Positions 17,192 through 26,429 are shown, numbered from the stretch's first letter. The stretch is 64,000 bases of DNA from Mycobacterium sp. ITM-2016-00318 (GCF_002968285.2 NZ_CP134400.1:1860001-1924000), one strand, 5' to 3'. The notes: generated by a model from the sequence alone, not told the origin. Numbers and translations are program-made.

Positions 17192-18724
17192 TCAGCGGTC
17201 GGCCTCTGGTGACCGCGCCTGTTGAGTGGCCAGCATCTGTCTGAGCGCCGCGACGTCGACCTTTCCAGTTGCGCCGCGGGGTATCACGTCATCGGAGTCG
17301 ACGAGCAGCCAGATCGTCGGTACTTTGAACGAGCTCAACAGCTTTCGCACCGACGTTCGAAGTCGATCGATGGGACCATCGCCGACCACCGCGGCGCCCA
17401 CCTGCCCGGTCACATCGGTGACGAAGGCGTTTCGGACACCGTCGATGCTGCGGAGCGCATGCTCGACTTCGGTGGGATAGACGGTGGCACCGCTCACCTT
17501 GAACATGTCGTCGGTTCTGCCGTGGTAGAACATGAAGCCGTCCTCGTCGAGGTGGCCGAGATCGCCTGTGGGATACCAGCCATCGGCGGTGAACACCTCT
17601 TCACGGCTGCGGCGGCAGATGCCGCGCAGTGTGTTCGGTCCGCGGATCGCGATCATGCCGATCGTTTCAGCGGGCAGGGGTGAGCCGTCGTCGGTGTCGA
17701 CGATGCGTACCTCGGTGCCGTCGAACGGCTTACCGCAGGATCCCCATGCCGATTTCGGCATATCGGTGTCGGCACGGTAGCCGCAGTAGGGCCCGAACGC
17801 CTCGGTCATGCCGAACAGCTTGGCCCGCGCGCCGGGCGCCGCCCGCCGGTCTGGTGGCAGCAGCGCCTCCAGACTGCCCGGTCGCAGTGCAGAGAGGTCG
17901 GCGCCGATCGACTCCGCCTGCCTGGCAAGCGCTTCGGCCTGATCCGGCCAACCGCGGAACAACGAGACCCGCTCGCGCTCCAGCAGGCGCAACGTGGTCT
18001 CGGGTCGGGGGATCTCCTCGGTGACCAGCGTCGCACCTGCGAGCAGCGCCGACAGGATGCCGCTGCCGAAACCGCCGACCCAGAAGAACGGCATCGGCAG
18101 GTACAGGCGCGTCTCGGCGTTGATGCACCTGGCCGCAAGGCCGGACTGGACGGCGCTCAGCGCATTGCCGTGCGAGTGGATGACGCCCTTCGGTGGTCCG
18201 CTGCTGCCCGAGGTGAACATGATGACCAACGTGTCTGCCGCCGTCACGGTCGCGCTGACGGCGTCGATGGAGTCGGTGACGGTGGCCTGCGGCAATTCGT
18301 CAGGTGTCGAAACAGCGCGCAGTGCAGGCAGATCCGTCGGTAATCGGCATGCTGTCCTCAGCTCGTCGATGTAGCGGTGACCGCGGAACTCGTCGACGGC
18401 AACCAGGTACTGCACAGAGGCGACCCGAAGCTGGGCGACCAGCTCGCGCGGTGCCAGCAGCGTGCTCAGCGGTACCAGCACGGCGCCGATGCGGCTGAGC
18501 GCCAGCGCTGTCTGCACCCAGCGGGCACCGTTGGGCATGATCAGTCCGACCCTGGTGCCCTTGGTGACGCCTGCTTCCAGGAACGAGGCCGCCACGGTGC
18601 GCGTCGAGGCGTCGAGTGCGGCGAAGGTCAGGCGGTCGGTCTGGTCGATGACCATCGGCTTGTCCGGGTGCTCGATGGCGCGGTGCCGGAGTAGTTCGTC
18701 GATCGTCGTCGGTGCCTCAGCCAT
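17192..18724 (-). CDS. acyl-CoA synthetase (AMP-forming), tandem copy 1
   Basis: A 510-residue ANL-superfamily ligase that activates a carboxylic acid to acyl-AMP and then acyl-CoA. The phosphate loop FTSGSSGPPKG, the YPTGDLGHLDEDGF motif and the C-terminal catalytic lysine in GATGKVDVAAL are all intact. The ATG at 18724 overlaps the upstream ligase stop by eight bases. It is the last of a six-gene minus operon with three crotonases and three such ligases. The three ligases differ from each other, so they are not a recent duplication. The substrate is unknown. Confidence 0.9.
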   Translation of the reverse strand: MAEAPTTIDELLRHRAIEHPDKPMVIDQTDRLTFAALDASTRTVAASFLEAGVTKGTRVGLIMPNGARWVQTALALSRIGAVLVPLSTLLAPRELVAQLRVASVQYLVAVDEFRGHRYIDELRTACRLPTDLPALRAVSTPDELPQATVTDSIDAVSATVTAADTLVIMFTSGSSGPPKGVIHSHGNALSAVQSGLAARCINAETRLYLPMPFFWVGGFGSGILSALLAGATLVTEEIPRPETTLRLLERERVSLFRGWPDQAEALARQAESIGADLSALRPGSLEALLPPDRRAAPGARAKLFGMTEAFGPYCGYRADTDMPKSAWGSCGKPFDGTEVRIVDTDDGSPLPAETIGMIAIRGPNTLRGICRRSREEVFTADGWYPTGDLGHLDEDGFMFYHGRTDDMFKVSGATVYPTEVEHALRSIDGVRNAFVTDVTGQVGAAVVGDGPIDRLRTSVRKLLSSFKVPTIWLLVDSDDVIPRGATGKVDVAALRQMLATQQARSPEADR

Positions 18725-20198
18725 CGAACATCGCCGCAAGCCTTTTCATATCGACCTTGCCGCTGGACAGTGCGGGAATCTGTGCGGGAGGAACCGCGAC
18801 GATCCGCTTCGGGATCTTGTAGGCGGAGAGTTCTCGCTTCAGCGCGTTTTGCAGCGAGGCCTCGTCGATGGGGTCGTCGGTGGCGATCACCGCGACGACA
18901 GCCTCTCCGCGATCGGAGTCGGGTATCCCGAACGCGTACGCCGTCGCGCCGCCGCTGATCCGGACGAGCGCTTTCTCCACCTCAGCGGGTGCGACGTTGG
19001 CGCCCGCGGTCTTGATCATCGATCCGCGTCTACCTACGAAGTAATAGAAGCCGTCGGCGTCGACGCGCACGAGATCACCTGTGTCAAACCAGCCGTCGGC
19101 GTCGAAGCATTCCTCGCGGCTGCGCTTGTGGTAGCGCTGCATCACGTACGGCCCCCGGATGCACAGCTCGCCGTGCTCGTCGATCTGTGTCTCGAACCCC
19201 GGCGCGGGCTTGCCGAACGATCCTCGGCGGTGTTCGGGCTGGTCGGATTCGTCTCCGCTGATCAGCACGACACCGCCCGCCTCGGTCAGCCCCAGCATGT
19301 TGTGCCGTAGTTCGGGATCGCGGGGGCGCACCTCGGGTGCCATGACGGGATAGAGATTGCCGCGCCGCATCGACGACAGGTCACGCATCTCGAGGTGGGG
19401 ATCGCGGGCCAGATGGGCGATGCCCGCGACGAATCCGTTCGTCATGGTCGGCCGTTGCGCCTCGAGGAGATCGAGTGTCCTGTATGCCTCGGTGGCGTTC
19501 GAGCACACCAGCGTCGATCCGGCTACCAGGGTGGCGAGCAGGCCGAAGGCGAGCCCGCCGATCCAGAAGAAGGGCGAGTTGCAGAACAGGATGTCGTGTG
19601 CGGTCAGGCCGCGAATGGTGTTCAGATTGCGCTGATGTTCGAGCAGCGCACCCTGGGTGTGCAGCACGCCCTTGGGGGCGGCGGTCGAACCCGACGTGTA
19701 GACGATCGCCAGCGGGTCGGATCCGTCGACGTCCGCCTCCAGCGCTGTCAGGAGCGTCTCGTCGATCCCCGGCGGCGGAAGCGTATCGAACAGCGCATGG
19801 CGTAGCAGCGGGGCAGACTCGCGGATATCAGACAGCCGCTGCGCGAAGTCGTTTCCGCGGTATGACGAGGTGGCGAGCAGAATCGTGACATCGCTGTGAA
19901 CCAGTTGCTCCCGCAGCTCCGGGGCAGTTGCGAACGTGGTGAAGGGAACCACCACCGCCCCGATCCTGGCGATCGCCAACAACCCGACCACGAAGTCCGA
20001 CCCGTTCGGGTGCAGCAGGCCGACGTGTGTGCCCTTGCCCGCACCGAGGGCGACCAGCCCTCGGGCGAGGTCGGTCGAGCGGCGCTGCGCCTCCGCATAG
20101 CTGAGCCGGTCGTCGTCGCAGACGAGCAGCGGATGGGAACCCCGCGCTTCTGCTTGCCGCCGCACAAGCCCGGCGATGGTCTCGGTTTCAGCGGGCAC
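18717..20198 (-). CDS. acyl-CoA synthetase (AMP-forming), tandem copy 2
   Basis: A 493-residue AMP-forming acid-CoA ligase. It has YTSGSTAAPKGVLHTQG (phosphate loop), FDTGDLVRVDADGF and the catalytic lysine in SSGKVDMKRLAAM. Substrate-pocket residues around NSPFFWIGGLAFGL differ from the other two copies. GTG start, overlapping the third ligase by eleven bases, in a run of coupled genes. It presumably activates an acid related to that used by its neighbours. Confidence 0.9.
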   Translation of the reverse strand: MPAETETIAGLVRRQAEARGSHPLLVCDDDRLSYAEAQRRSTDLARGLVALGAGKGTHVGLLHPNGSDFVVGLLAIARIGAVVVPFTTFATAPELREQLVHSDVTILLATSSYRGNDFAQRLSDIRESAPLLRHALFDTLPPPGIDETLLTALEADVDGSDPLAIVYTSGSTAAPKGVLHTQGALLEHQRNLNTIRGLTAHDILFCNSPFFWIGGLAFGLLATLVAGSTLVCSNATEAYRTLDLLEAQRPTMTNGFVAGIAHLARDPHLEMRDLSSMRRGNLYPVMAPEVRPRDPELRHNMLGLTEAGGVVLISGDESDQPEHRRGSFGKPAPGFETQIDEHGELCIRGPYVMQRYHKRSREECFDADGWFDTGDLVRVDADGFYYFVGRRGSMIKTAGANVAPAEVEKALVRISGGATAYAFGIPDSDRGEAVVAVIATDDPIDEASLQNALKRELSAYKIPKRIVAVPPAQIPALSSGKVDMKRLAAMFDG

Positions 20199-21630
20199 GG
20201 ATGGCGCTCAGATCGGGCTTGCCGGACGGCGTGCGGGGGATCGTGTCCACGATCGTGATCTCGGTGGGAATCTCATAGCGCGCCAGCCGGTTCCTCAGGT
20301 ACTCCGCCAGCTCGGCGGGTTTGGCTGAGGTGCCGTTCCTCAGCTCGACCACCGCGACCGGTGTCTCGCCGAGCCGTTCGTCGGGTCTGCCCACCACGGC
20401 GGCGCCCTGCACCGCGGGGTGGCTTTCCAGCGCCGCGCGCACCTCGTCGGGTATCACTTTGAAGCCGCCGCGGATGATGGCCTGATCGGCGCGCCCGAGG
20501 ATCCACAGGAAACCGTCTTCGTCGATGCGCGCCAAGTCGGTCGTTCGGATCCACTCCGCCGACGGACCCAGCTGGCCCGGTTTGACCTCGAGCAGCCCGG
20601 GTTGATCGGGGCCAAGCGGGTTGCCGGCATCGTCGACCACCCGCAGCTGTGCGCCCGGGTTTGCGCGTCCGACGCTGCCCCGTTTGGCCTGCCAGTGCTT
20701 CTGGTGATCGGCCAGCGTCCAGCCGGCGACGCCGCCACCGAACTCCGTTGCAGCATAGGACGTCAGCACGGGGATCCCGAACTTCTCCTGAAAGGCATCG
20801 GCGTCGTCGGCTGACAACGGCGCGGTGCCCGAGGTGACGGCGCGGATGCTGTCGAGGTCTTCGCGTCGCAACGCGGAGTGCAACACCGTTCGCAGTGCGG
20901 CGGGCACAAGGGATACCGCCCTGGGGCGATGCCTGCGCACAGCGTCGACCCACGTGTCGAGGTCGAACCGGTCGAGCAGCGCGAACGGCCGTGCCTCAGC
21001 GACGCATTGCAGGACCCGGAACACGCCGCCGATGTGCACCAGCGGTGCGTTGACGATCGCGACGCCGGAGCGGACCTCTGCGGGCGCCTTCGAGCTGGCC
21101 GGCTTCGGGCCCAGCACGCTGTGCGCCAGCATGTCGTAGGTGAGGTCGATGCGTTTCGGCGGTCCGGTCGTTCCGCTGGTCAACATGCGCACCGCGACAC
21201 CGGGGCGGACGGCGTCGTGGCCCCTGCCGGCCTCCATCTCCTGCGGCTCGGCGGCGAGCGTCGAGATCGAGACGACGGTCGACCCGGATCCGCTGCCCAC
21301 CAACGTAAGAAGATCATCGGCGGCGCCGATCAACACCGGTAGGTCCAGCGCGGCGATGTCGGCCTTCGTGCGGTCGTCGCCGCGGGACGGGTTGATGACG
21401 ACCACCGATCCGCCGGCCAGCAGCACGCCGAGGAGTGCGGCGATATGCGCCGGCCGGTTGCGCAGCAGCATGCCGACCTGGCCACGGCCGTCGACCACCG
21501 CTGCGATCCGTCGAGCGAGGGTCGCGAGGTCCCCGTAGCTGGACCAGTGACCGTCGTACTCGACGGCGGACGCGCCGGGCGCAAGGGCGAGCACGGCCGT
21601 GATTCGTTGGCTCAACGGGTGGCCGGTCAT
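20188..21630 (-). CDS. AMP-binding acyl-CoA synthetase-like protein, tandem copy 3
   Basis: A 480-residue ANL-family protein, more divergent than its two neighbours. The phosphate loop reads LTSGTTGPPKRI, with Arg where Gly is usual, and the TGD motif reads TTD in RTTDLARIDEDGF. The final lysine in TPSGKPDLSAI is present. It may have altered kinetics or act on an unusual substrate. The ATG at 21630 shares one base with the crotonase stop (TGATG). The frame is open further upstream, but that part overlaps the crotonase. Confidence 0.85.
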   Translation of the reverse strand: MTGHPLSQRITAVLALAPGASAVEYDGHWSSYGDLATLARRIAAVVDGRGQVGMLLRNRPAHIAALLGVLLAGGSVVVINPSRGDDRTKADIAALDLPVLIGAADDLLTLVGSGSGSTVVSISTLAAEPQEMEAGRGHDAVRPGVAVRMLTSGTTGPPKRIDLTYDMLAHSVLGPKPASSKAPAEVRSGVAIVNAPLVHIGGVFRVLQCVAEARPFALLDRFDLDTWVDAVRRHRPRAVSLVPAALRTVLHSALRREDLDSIRAVTSGTAPLSADDADAFQEKFGIPVLTSYAATEFGGGVAGWTLADHQKHWQAKRGSVGRANPGAQLRVVDDAGNPLGPDQPGLLEVKPGQLGPSAEWIRTTDLARIDEDGFLWILGRADQAIIRGGFKVIPDEVRAALESHPAVQGAAVVGRPDERLGETPVAVVELRNGTSAKPAELAEYLRNRLARYEIPTEITIVDTIPRTPSGKPDLSAIRAR

Positions 21631-22418
21631 CACCGGATCCTCGGCTCGGCCTTCACCGGCCCGCCCTGCTGCGCGAGCTCGGCGGTGCCGATCGGGTTGC
21701 CGAGCCTGGTATAGATGAGGTTCTGCTCCATTGCCGCGCGGTACGGCTTGTCCAGCGACTCCCAGATCGCCTTCACGGTGCCCTGTGTCGCCGACGGCGG
21801 TTTGGTGGCGATCGTTGCCGCGATGGCGTGCGCGCGCCCCCACAGCCGGCTGCGCGCTACGACCTCGGTTACCAGCCCGATGCGCAACGCCGTGTCGGCG
21901 GCGACTCTCTCGTCGTTGCCCATCAACGCGATTCGCAGGGCTTCGGCAAGACCGATTCGTCGCATCATGCCGATCGGTTCGAGCGCGCATACCAGGCCTG
22001 CGGAAACGTGCGAGTCGAAGAACGTAGCGTCGTCCGAACAGATGACCACATCGGCTTCGTTGACGAAGTAGAAAGCACCGGCGGTGCAGATGCCGTTGAC
22101 GGCGCAGACGACCGGCTTCCACATCTTTTGCCACTTGGGGCTGAGCGCCTCGCCGGGATCCTCGTGGTTCCAGACGTTGTCGGGTTGGCCGTAGGACGAT
22201 TTCACGTCGAGGCCCGCGCTGAAGGCCCGATCACCCGCTGCGCGCAGCACCACTGCGTTGACCGACTCGTCGTGTTTCACGATCCGCCATGCGCGCGCCA
22301 TCTCCTCGCACATCGTCCGGTTGAACGCGTTGAGTACGTCGGGCCGGTTCAATGTGATGGTCGCGACGCGATCGTCGGCGTCGACATCGAGAAGGATGGT
22401 CTCGAAGGCTTCGCTCAT
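21630..22418 (-). CDS. enoyl-CoA hydratase/isomerase family protein, tandem crotonase 1
   Basis: A 262-residue crotonase-fold protein. ATITLNRPDVLNAFN and AFSAGLDVKSSYG form the first half of the oxyanion hole, and NGICTAGAFYFVNEADVV the second. This second loop lacks the usual GGG, so the reaction may differ from hydration (isomerase or hydrolase). ATG at 22418 overlaps the next crotonase stop as ATGA; an upstream in-frame start two codons earlier is less likely. Located between two crotonases and three CoA ligases in one operon. Confidence 0.88.
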   Translation of the reverse strand: MSEAFETILLDVDADDRVATITLNRPDVLNAFNRTMCEEMARAWRIVKHDESVNAVVLRAAGDRAFSAGLDVKSSYGQPDNVWNHEDPGEALSPKWQKMWKPVVCAVNGICTAGAFYFVNEADVVICSDDATFFDSHVSAGLVCALEPIGMMRRIGLAEALRIALMGNDERVAADTALRIGLVTEVVARSRLWGRAHAIAATIATKPPSATQGTVKAIWESLDKPYRAAMEQNLIYTRLGNPIGTAELAQQGGPVKAEPRIR

Positions 22419-23227
22419 CGGCACTGCCAGTTCGGCGCGCGCTTTTCGACGAAGGCCCGCGGTCCTTCGAGGGAATCCTCGGTATGCAGATTGCGCTCCC
22501 TGAAGGCCTCCGCGAGGATCTCGCCGTCGTGCAGCGGCAGGTCGAGCGTTTTGTGGATGGCCAGCCGGGTGCCTCGAACCGCAAGTGGCGCATTGCTGTT
22601 CACCATGTCGGCGATCTCGTGTGCGCGTTCGAGCAGGCGCGCGTCCTCGACTACCTCGCTCACCATGCCCAGTTCGTACGCGCGCCGGGCGTCCATTCGC
22701 TCGTGCTTACCGGCGAGCGCCATCCGCAGCGCGACGTTTCGGGGCAGTACACGTGCCAGCCGCACCATCTCGCGTCCGGCGACCAGACCGATGCTGACGT
22801 GCGGATCGAAGAAGGTGGCCTTGTCGGACGCGATGACGATGTCACCGGTGGTGACCCAGTCGAGCCCGGCGCCACAGCAGATGCCGTTGATCGCCGCAAG
22901 CACCGGCTTGGCCATCCGGCGAAACGGCGGCGTGCCCTCCTGCGGCGCCTCCCACTGGTCGTAGGTCGACAGGTAGGCCTTCTCGTTGATGACCTTGCCG
23001 TCCTCGGGGATCTGCTTGGCGTCGGCACCCGTGCAGAACGCCCGCCCGGTTCCGGTGACGATGAGAAGCCAGACGTTGTCGTCGGTCTCTGCCTCGTCAT
23101 AGGCGGCACGCAGTTCGCTGATCATGAACGGGCTGAGCGCGTTGAGGGCCTCCGGGCGATTCAGCGTGATGGTGGCCTTGTGCCCGTCGACGTCATAGTT
23201 GATGGTGTCGTACGCCTGCACGGCCAT
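22415..23227 (-). CDS. enoyl-CoA hydratase/isomerase family protein, tandem crotonase 2
   Basis: A 270-residue crotonase. Oxyanion-hole stretches are AFCTGADAKQIPED and INGICCGAGLDWVTTGDIV; the active-site loop KATFFDPHVSIGLVAG follows. I chose ATG at 23227, which has a GAAGGGACC site seven bases upstream. An in-frame ATG at 23260 overlaps the next gene stop as ATGA and is the alternative; it would add eleven residues. The acyl-CoA acted on is unknown, but the three crotonases probably act on successive intermediates. Confidence 0.88.
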   Translation of the reverse strand: MAVQAYDTINYDVDGHKATITLNRPEALNALSPFMISELRAAYDEAETDDNVWLLIVTGTGRAFCTGADAKQIPEDGKVINEKAYLSTYDQWEAPQEGTPPFRRMAKPVLAAINGICCGAGLDWVTTGDIVIASDKATFFDPHVSIGLVAGREMVRLARVLPRNVALRMALAGKHERMDARRAYELGMVSEVVEDARLLERAHEIADMVNSNAPLAVRGTRLAIHKTLDLPLHDGEILAEAFRERNLHTEDSLEGPRAFVEKRAPNWQCR

Positions 23228-23256
23228 CGGTGGTCCCTTCGTCGCATGGTTGTCGG

Positions 23257-24066
23257 TCATCGGCCGTGGAACTCCGGCGTGCGCCGCTCGCGGAACGCCG
23301 AAAGGCCCTCTTTGAAATCTCCTGTCCGGCAGGAGAGTTCCAGGTTGAACAGCTCCTGGTTCATCGCCTGTGGGAGGGTGGCGTGCTGGCTGTAGTGAAT
23401 CGCCTGTTTGGCCAGGCCGATCGCGACGGTCGGGCCCTCGACCAGCCGGCTGAGCAGCGTCCCGGCGGCGGCGTCGAGGACGGACGCATCGACGGCGTCG
23501 TGGATGAGGCCCCACTGCGCGGCGTCCGATGCCGTCACCTTCTCGCCGAGCAATAGCATGCGCTTGGCCCGCGCCAATCCCACGAGTCTCGGAAGCAGCC
23601 ACGTGGAGCCGGAGTCAGGGCTGAAGCCTCGTGTCACGAACGGCTCCCAGAACACCGCGTCGCTGGAGGCCACCGTGAAGTCCGCGGCCAGCGCCACGTT
23701 GCAGCCGAGGCCGACCGCCCAGCCGCGCACCGTGCACACCACAGGCAGGTGAATGGTCCCGACGAGTTCGACGAGTCGATGCGACGTGTGGGGTATGCGG
23801 CGGACAAGATCACCGGTGCGCGGCCGCTTTCCGTCGGCGTTGCCGGCCACCCAGTCGGCGCCCGAGCAGAAGTCGTCGCCCTCGCCGCGAATGTGGATGG
23901 CGCGCAACGTGTCGTCGGCTGCCGCTTCGGTCAGCGCGCCGACGAGGGTGTCGACCATCGGATGGCTCAGTGAGTTACGTCGAGCCGGACGGTCGAGCGT
24001 GAGCCGGAGGATCGCGCCGTCCAGGTGCACACGGACCGCGCCGTCCGAGCCGACCTCTTGACTCAC
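23257..24066 (-). CDS. enoyl-CoA hydratase/isomerase family protein, tandem crotonase 3
   Basis: A 269-residue crotonase and first gene of the six-gene operon. Motifs are LRLTLDRPARRNSLS, DDFCSGADWVAGN and VRGWAVGLGCNVALAADF, followed by FWEPFVTRGFSPDSGSTWLL, like 2-cyclohexenyl or enoyl-CoA hydratases. The frame continues far upstream, but GTG at 24066 has a GAAGGGACC site and gives a proper N-terminus. Its promoter carries a 19-bp regulon palindrome and, further upstream, an extended palindrome shared with the divergent thioesterase gene. Confidence 0.88.
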   Translation of the reverse strand: MSQEVGSDGAVRVHLDGAILRLTLDRPARRNSLSHPMVDTLVGALTEAAADDTLRAIHIRGEGDDFCSGADWVAGNADGKRPRTGDLVRRIPHTSHRLVELVGTIHLPVVCTVRGWAVGLGCNVALAADFTVASSDAVFWEPFVTRGFSPDSGSTWLLPRLVGLARAKRMLLLGEKVTASDAAQWGLIHDAVDASVLDAAAGTLLSRLVEGPTVAIGLAKQAIHYSQHATLPQAMNQELFNLELSCRTGDFKEGLSAFRERRTPEFHGR

Positions 24067-24089
24067 TGCCGGGTCCCTTCTCGAGCCTA

Positions 24090-24108
24090 TACGGATACCC
24101 ATACAGTA
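24090..24108. promoter_or_regulatory. regulon palindrome, site 1 (12 of 16 arm bases match)
   Basis: TACGGATA-CCC-ATACAGTA. The right arm is a near-perfect TTACAGTA half-site; the left arm is weaker. It lies just upstream of the crotonase-ligase operon on the minus strand and 48 bases from the divergent thioesterase start. It is one of seven related sites in the window; see findings. Confidence 0.5.
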
Positions 24109-24120
24109 GGCTAAACCATT

Positions 24121-24140
24121 TCTATCCTGTACAAGATAGA
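24121..24140. promoter_or_regulatory. twenty-base palindrome, likely GntR operator
   Basis: TCTATCCTGTACAAGATAGA: nine of ten base pairs are symmetric around the TGTACA core. It sits 15 bases upstream of the thioesterase start and overlaps its likely promoter. The thioesterase-GntR-crotonase operon it precedes encodes a GntR-type regulator, so autoregulation is probable. Confidence 0.6.
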
Positions 24141-24155
24141 CAAGAAAGGCCTGCG

Positions 24156-24803
24156 ATGGCAGACGCTGACACCCCTCGGTTCGGTGAGCAACCGCTTGCC
24201 CAGACCGTGGCCGTCGCCGGTGCACTGCGGCGGCTGGCGGGCCAACTGCTGTCGCTGGAGCAGCCGCACCCGGCGGTGGACGCCATGCTCGAGGCGCTCG
24301 GCAAATGGGAGAAGGAGCTGGCCGGCGCCGTCTCGCCCGACCCGGCCCCGCGGATCGGCAAGGGAGCGGACACCCAACGGGTCTACCTGTCCCACGCTTT
24401 CGACATCGGCGCGTTCAACCCGTGCTTTCCCACCTATGAGTTCGAGCGCATCGACGCCGAGACGGCGGAGGGCCGGGTCACTTTCCCGGTCGTTTACGAG
24501 GGCCCGCCTGGCCTGGTGCACGGGGGCTTCTTGGCTGTGTTCTTCGACTGCGTGATCCAGCACCAGAACTGTGCGACCGAGCTGTCGGGCAAGACCCGCT
24601 CACTGAACGTGAAGTTCCGCAGGCCCACGCCCATCCTCACCGAGCTGCACTTTTACATCGAGCGCGCACAGGTCGAGCGGGGCGTCACATCGACGGTGCG
24701 GTTGTCGCTCGGCGACGAGGTGTTGTGCATCGGGGAAGCCACGACGCTCGCTCTCTCCCCGGACAAGCTCACCGGATTCGACTTCGGCAAGCGACGGGCC
24801 TGA
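24156..24803 (+). CDS. PaaI-type hotdog thioesterase-like protein
   Basis: A 215-residue protein with a helical N-terminal extension (residues 1-75) and a C-terminal hotdog fold. The PPGLVHGGFLAVFFD stretch (about residues 117-131) is the acyl-CoA thioesterase signature of the PaaI/4HBT group, and RSLNVKFRRPTPI is the following beta strand. It probably releases a free acid from a CoA thioester or rescues CoA. It begins the operon thioesterase-GntR-crotonase. An AGAAAGG ribosome-binding site precedes the ATG. Confidence 0.8.
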   Translation: MADADTPRFGEQPLAQTVAVAGALRRLAGQLLSLEQPHPAVDAMLEALGKWEKELAGAVSPDPAPRIGKGADTQRVYLSHAFDIGAFNPCFPTYEFERIDAETAEGRVTFPVVYEGPPGLVHGGFLAVFFDCVIQHQNCATELSGKTRSLNVKFRRPTPILTELHFYIERAQVERGVTSTVRLSLGDEVLCIGEATTLALSPDKLTGFDFGKRRA

Positions 24804-24807
24804 TCTC

Positions 24808-25557
24808 GTGGAACTACGGGGGATTCGCCAACCGCGCGTCGCTGAGATCGTTGCTGCGCGGCTGCGCGACGAGATCCTCGCCGGCCGGCTCAAGGAGCTA
24901 CCGTCCCAGGAGAGCCTATTGGGACAGTTCTCGGTGAGTCCGCCTGCGTTGCGCGAGGCGATCCACATCCTGGAAACCGACGGCCTGATCTCGGTGCGGC
25001 GCGGCAACGTCGGGGGTGCGGTGGTTCACCTACCCTCGGCGGCGCGCACCGCGCACATGATCAGCATGGTGCTGCAGACCCGCGACTCCACGCCCGCCGA
25101 CGTCAGCGAGGCGCTGCTGCACCTGGAGCCGATCTGCGCGGGCATGTGTGCGTCCCGGGAGGACCGGATGGACGAGGTCGTCCCGTATCTGCAGGCCGAA
25201 ATCGATCGTCAGGCAGAACAGTTCGACGACGTTTCGGCGTATGTGCCCAACGCTCGTCGGTTCCATGAAGCGCTGGTGTCGCGCTGCGGCAACGAACCGA
25301 TGATCCTGTTGATCGGTTCGCTCGAGTTGATCTGGTCGGCGCACGAGTCCTCGGTGTGGAGCGACGACGACGTGAACCACAAGACCATGCGGGCCGCCTT
25401 ACGCGACCATCAGAGGCTGCTGGACGCCATCCGCGACGGAAACGCGGCACGTGCGGTTCGACTGGCCCAGGACCACCTTGCCGCGGCCCGGCGCAACACG
25501 CTGGCCGCAGGGGCGGACAAAACCATTGAGGCGAAACTGATTTCGAGGAGCCACTGA
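24808..25557 (+). CDS. GntR-family transcriptional regulator (FCD domain)
   Basis: A 249-residue FadR-type regulator. The winged helix (about residues 8-75) reads QESLLGQFSVSPPALREAIHILETDGLI, and the C-terminal helical FCD domain includes NARRFHEALVSRCGN and MRAALRDHQRLLDAI, with the expected acid and histidine ligands. GTG start, four bases after the thioesterase. The gene is coupled to the crotonase by TGATGA. The twenty-base palindrome upstream of the operon is its likely operator; an acyl-CoA or acid would be the inducer. The link is inferred from position. Confidence 0.88.
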   Translation: MELRGIRQPRVAEIVAARLRDEILAGRLKELPSQESLLGQFSVSPPALREAIHILETDGLISVRRGNVGGAVVHLPSAARTAHMISMVLQTRDSTPADVSEALLHLEPICAGMCASREDRMDEVVPYLQAEIDRQAEQFDDVSAYVPNARRFHEALVSRCGNEPMILLIGSLELIWSAHESSVWSDDDVNHKTMRAALRDHQRLLDAIRDGNAARAVRLAQDHLAAARRNTLAAGADKTIEAKLISRSH

Positions 25558-26429
25558 TGACTGCTTCCACCGACGAGCGCGTGCTTTTCGAACTCGAGCC
25601 AAACAAGCGGATCGCGACGATCACGTTCAACAACGCCAAACAGCGCAACTCCTACGACGCGGCCATGCGTGAGGCCTTCGCCCGGTGCCTGGATCACGTT
25701 GCCGAGGACGACGACATCACCGTTGTGCTGTTGCGCGGGGCCGACGGCGTGTTCAGCACCGGCGCGGATATGAACAACGCCTACGGCTGGTACGGGAAGG
25801 ATGAACCCGAGCGCAAGAGCCGACCCAGCCAGCGCCGTCGGCTGACGGTGGATCGCAAGACATTCGGCTTCTATCACAACCTGATGGGCTTTCCGAAGGT
25901 CACGGTCGGCGAAATCAGCGGCTACGCGCTTGGCGGCGGCTTCGAGATGGCCCTGATGACCGATATCTCGGTCATCGGCCGCGACACGAAGATCGGGATG
26001 CCCGCCACCCGCTTCCTCGGGCCCGCGCTGGGCAGCCTGCACATGTTCTTTCATCGCCTCGGCCCGGTATTGGCCCGCCGGCTGCTGCTGACCGGCGACA
26101 TCATCACCGCCGGTGCAATCGAGCACCTCGGCGTGTTCACCGATACGTGCGAGCCCGCGAAGGTGGCCGCCAGGGCGAGATACTGGGCGGAGAAGGCGGC
26201 GAAGATGCCGGCCGACGGCGTCGTCATCGCCAAGGAGGCATTCCGTCTCGTCGAACAGAGCCAGGCTTACCAGGGTGAGGAAGTGGCGAGTTACCTGTTT
26301 CACGCGTACGGGACGAACCTGCAGTTCGCGCCGGGTGAGTTCAACTTCGTCAAGACGCGGGCGGCGCACGGGACGAAGGAAGCGTTCCGCCTGCGTGACG
26401 AGCATTTTCACGTGCCTGAGCCGGAGTGA
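25557..26429 (+). CDS. enoyl-CoA hydratase/isomerase family protein
   Basis: A 290-residue crotonase with a longer loop than usual. It shows IATITFNNAKQRNSYD, GVFSTGADMNNAYGW and EISGYALGGGFEMALMTDIS, with intact oxyanion-hole glycines. The insert DEPERKSRPSQRRRLTVDRK between the two halves makes it basic and longer than the 260-residue norm. Its ATG shares a base with the GntR stop. It is the last gene of the GntR operon, before an AT-rich promoter region for the following thiolase. Confidence 0.87.
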   Translation: MTASTDERVLFELEPNKRIATITFNNAKQRNSYDAAMREAFARCLDHVAEDDDITVVLLRGADGVFSTGADMNNAYGWYGKDEPERKSRPSQRRRLTVDRKTFGFYHNLMGFPKVTVGEISGYALGGGFEMALMTDISVIGRDTKIGMPATRFLGPALGSLHMFFHRLGPVLARRLLLTGDIITAGAIEHLGVFTDTCEPAKVAARARYWAEKAAKMPADGVVIAKEAFRLVEQSQAYQGEEVASYLFHAYGTNLQFAPGEFNFVKTRAAHGTKEAFRLRDEHFHVPEPE

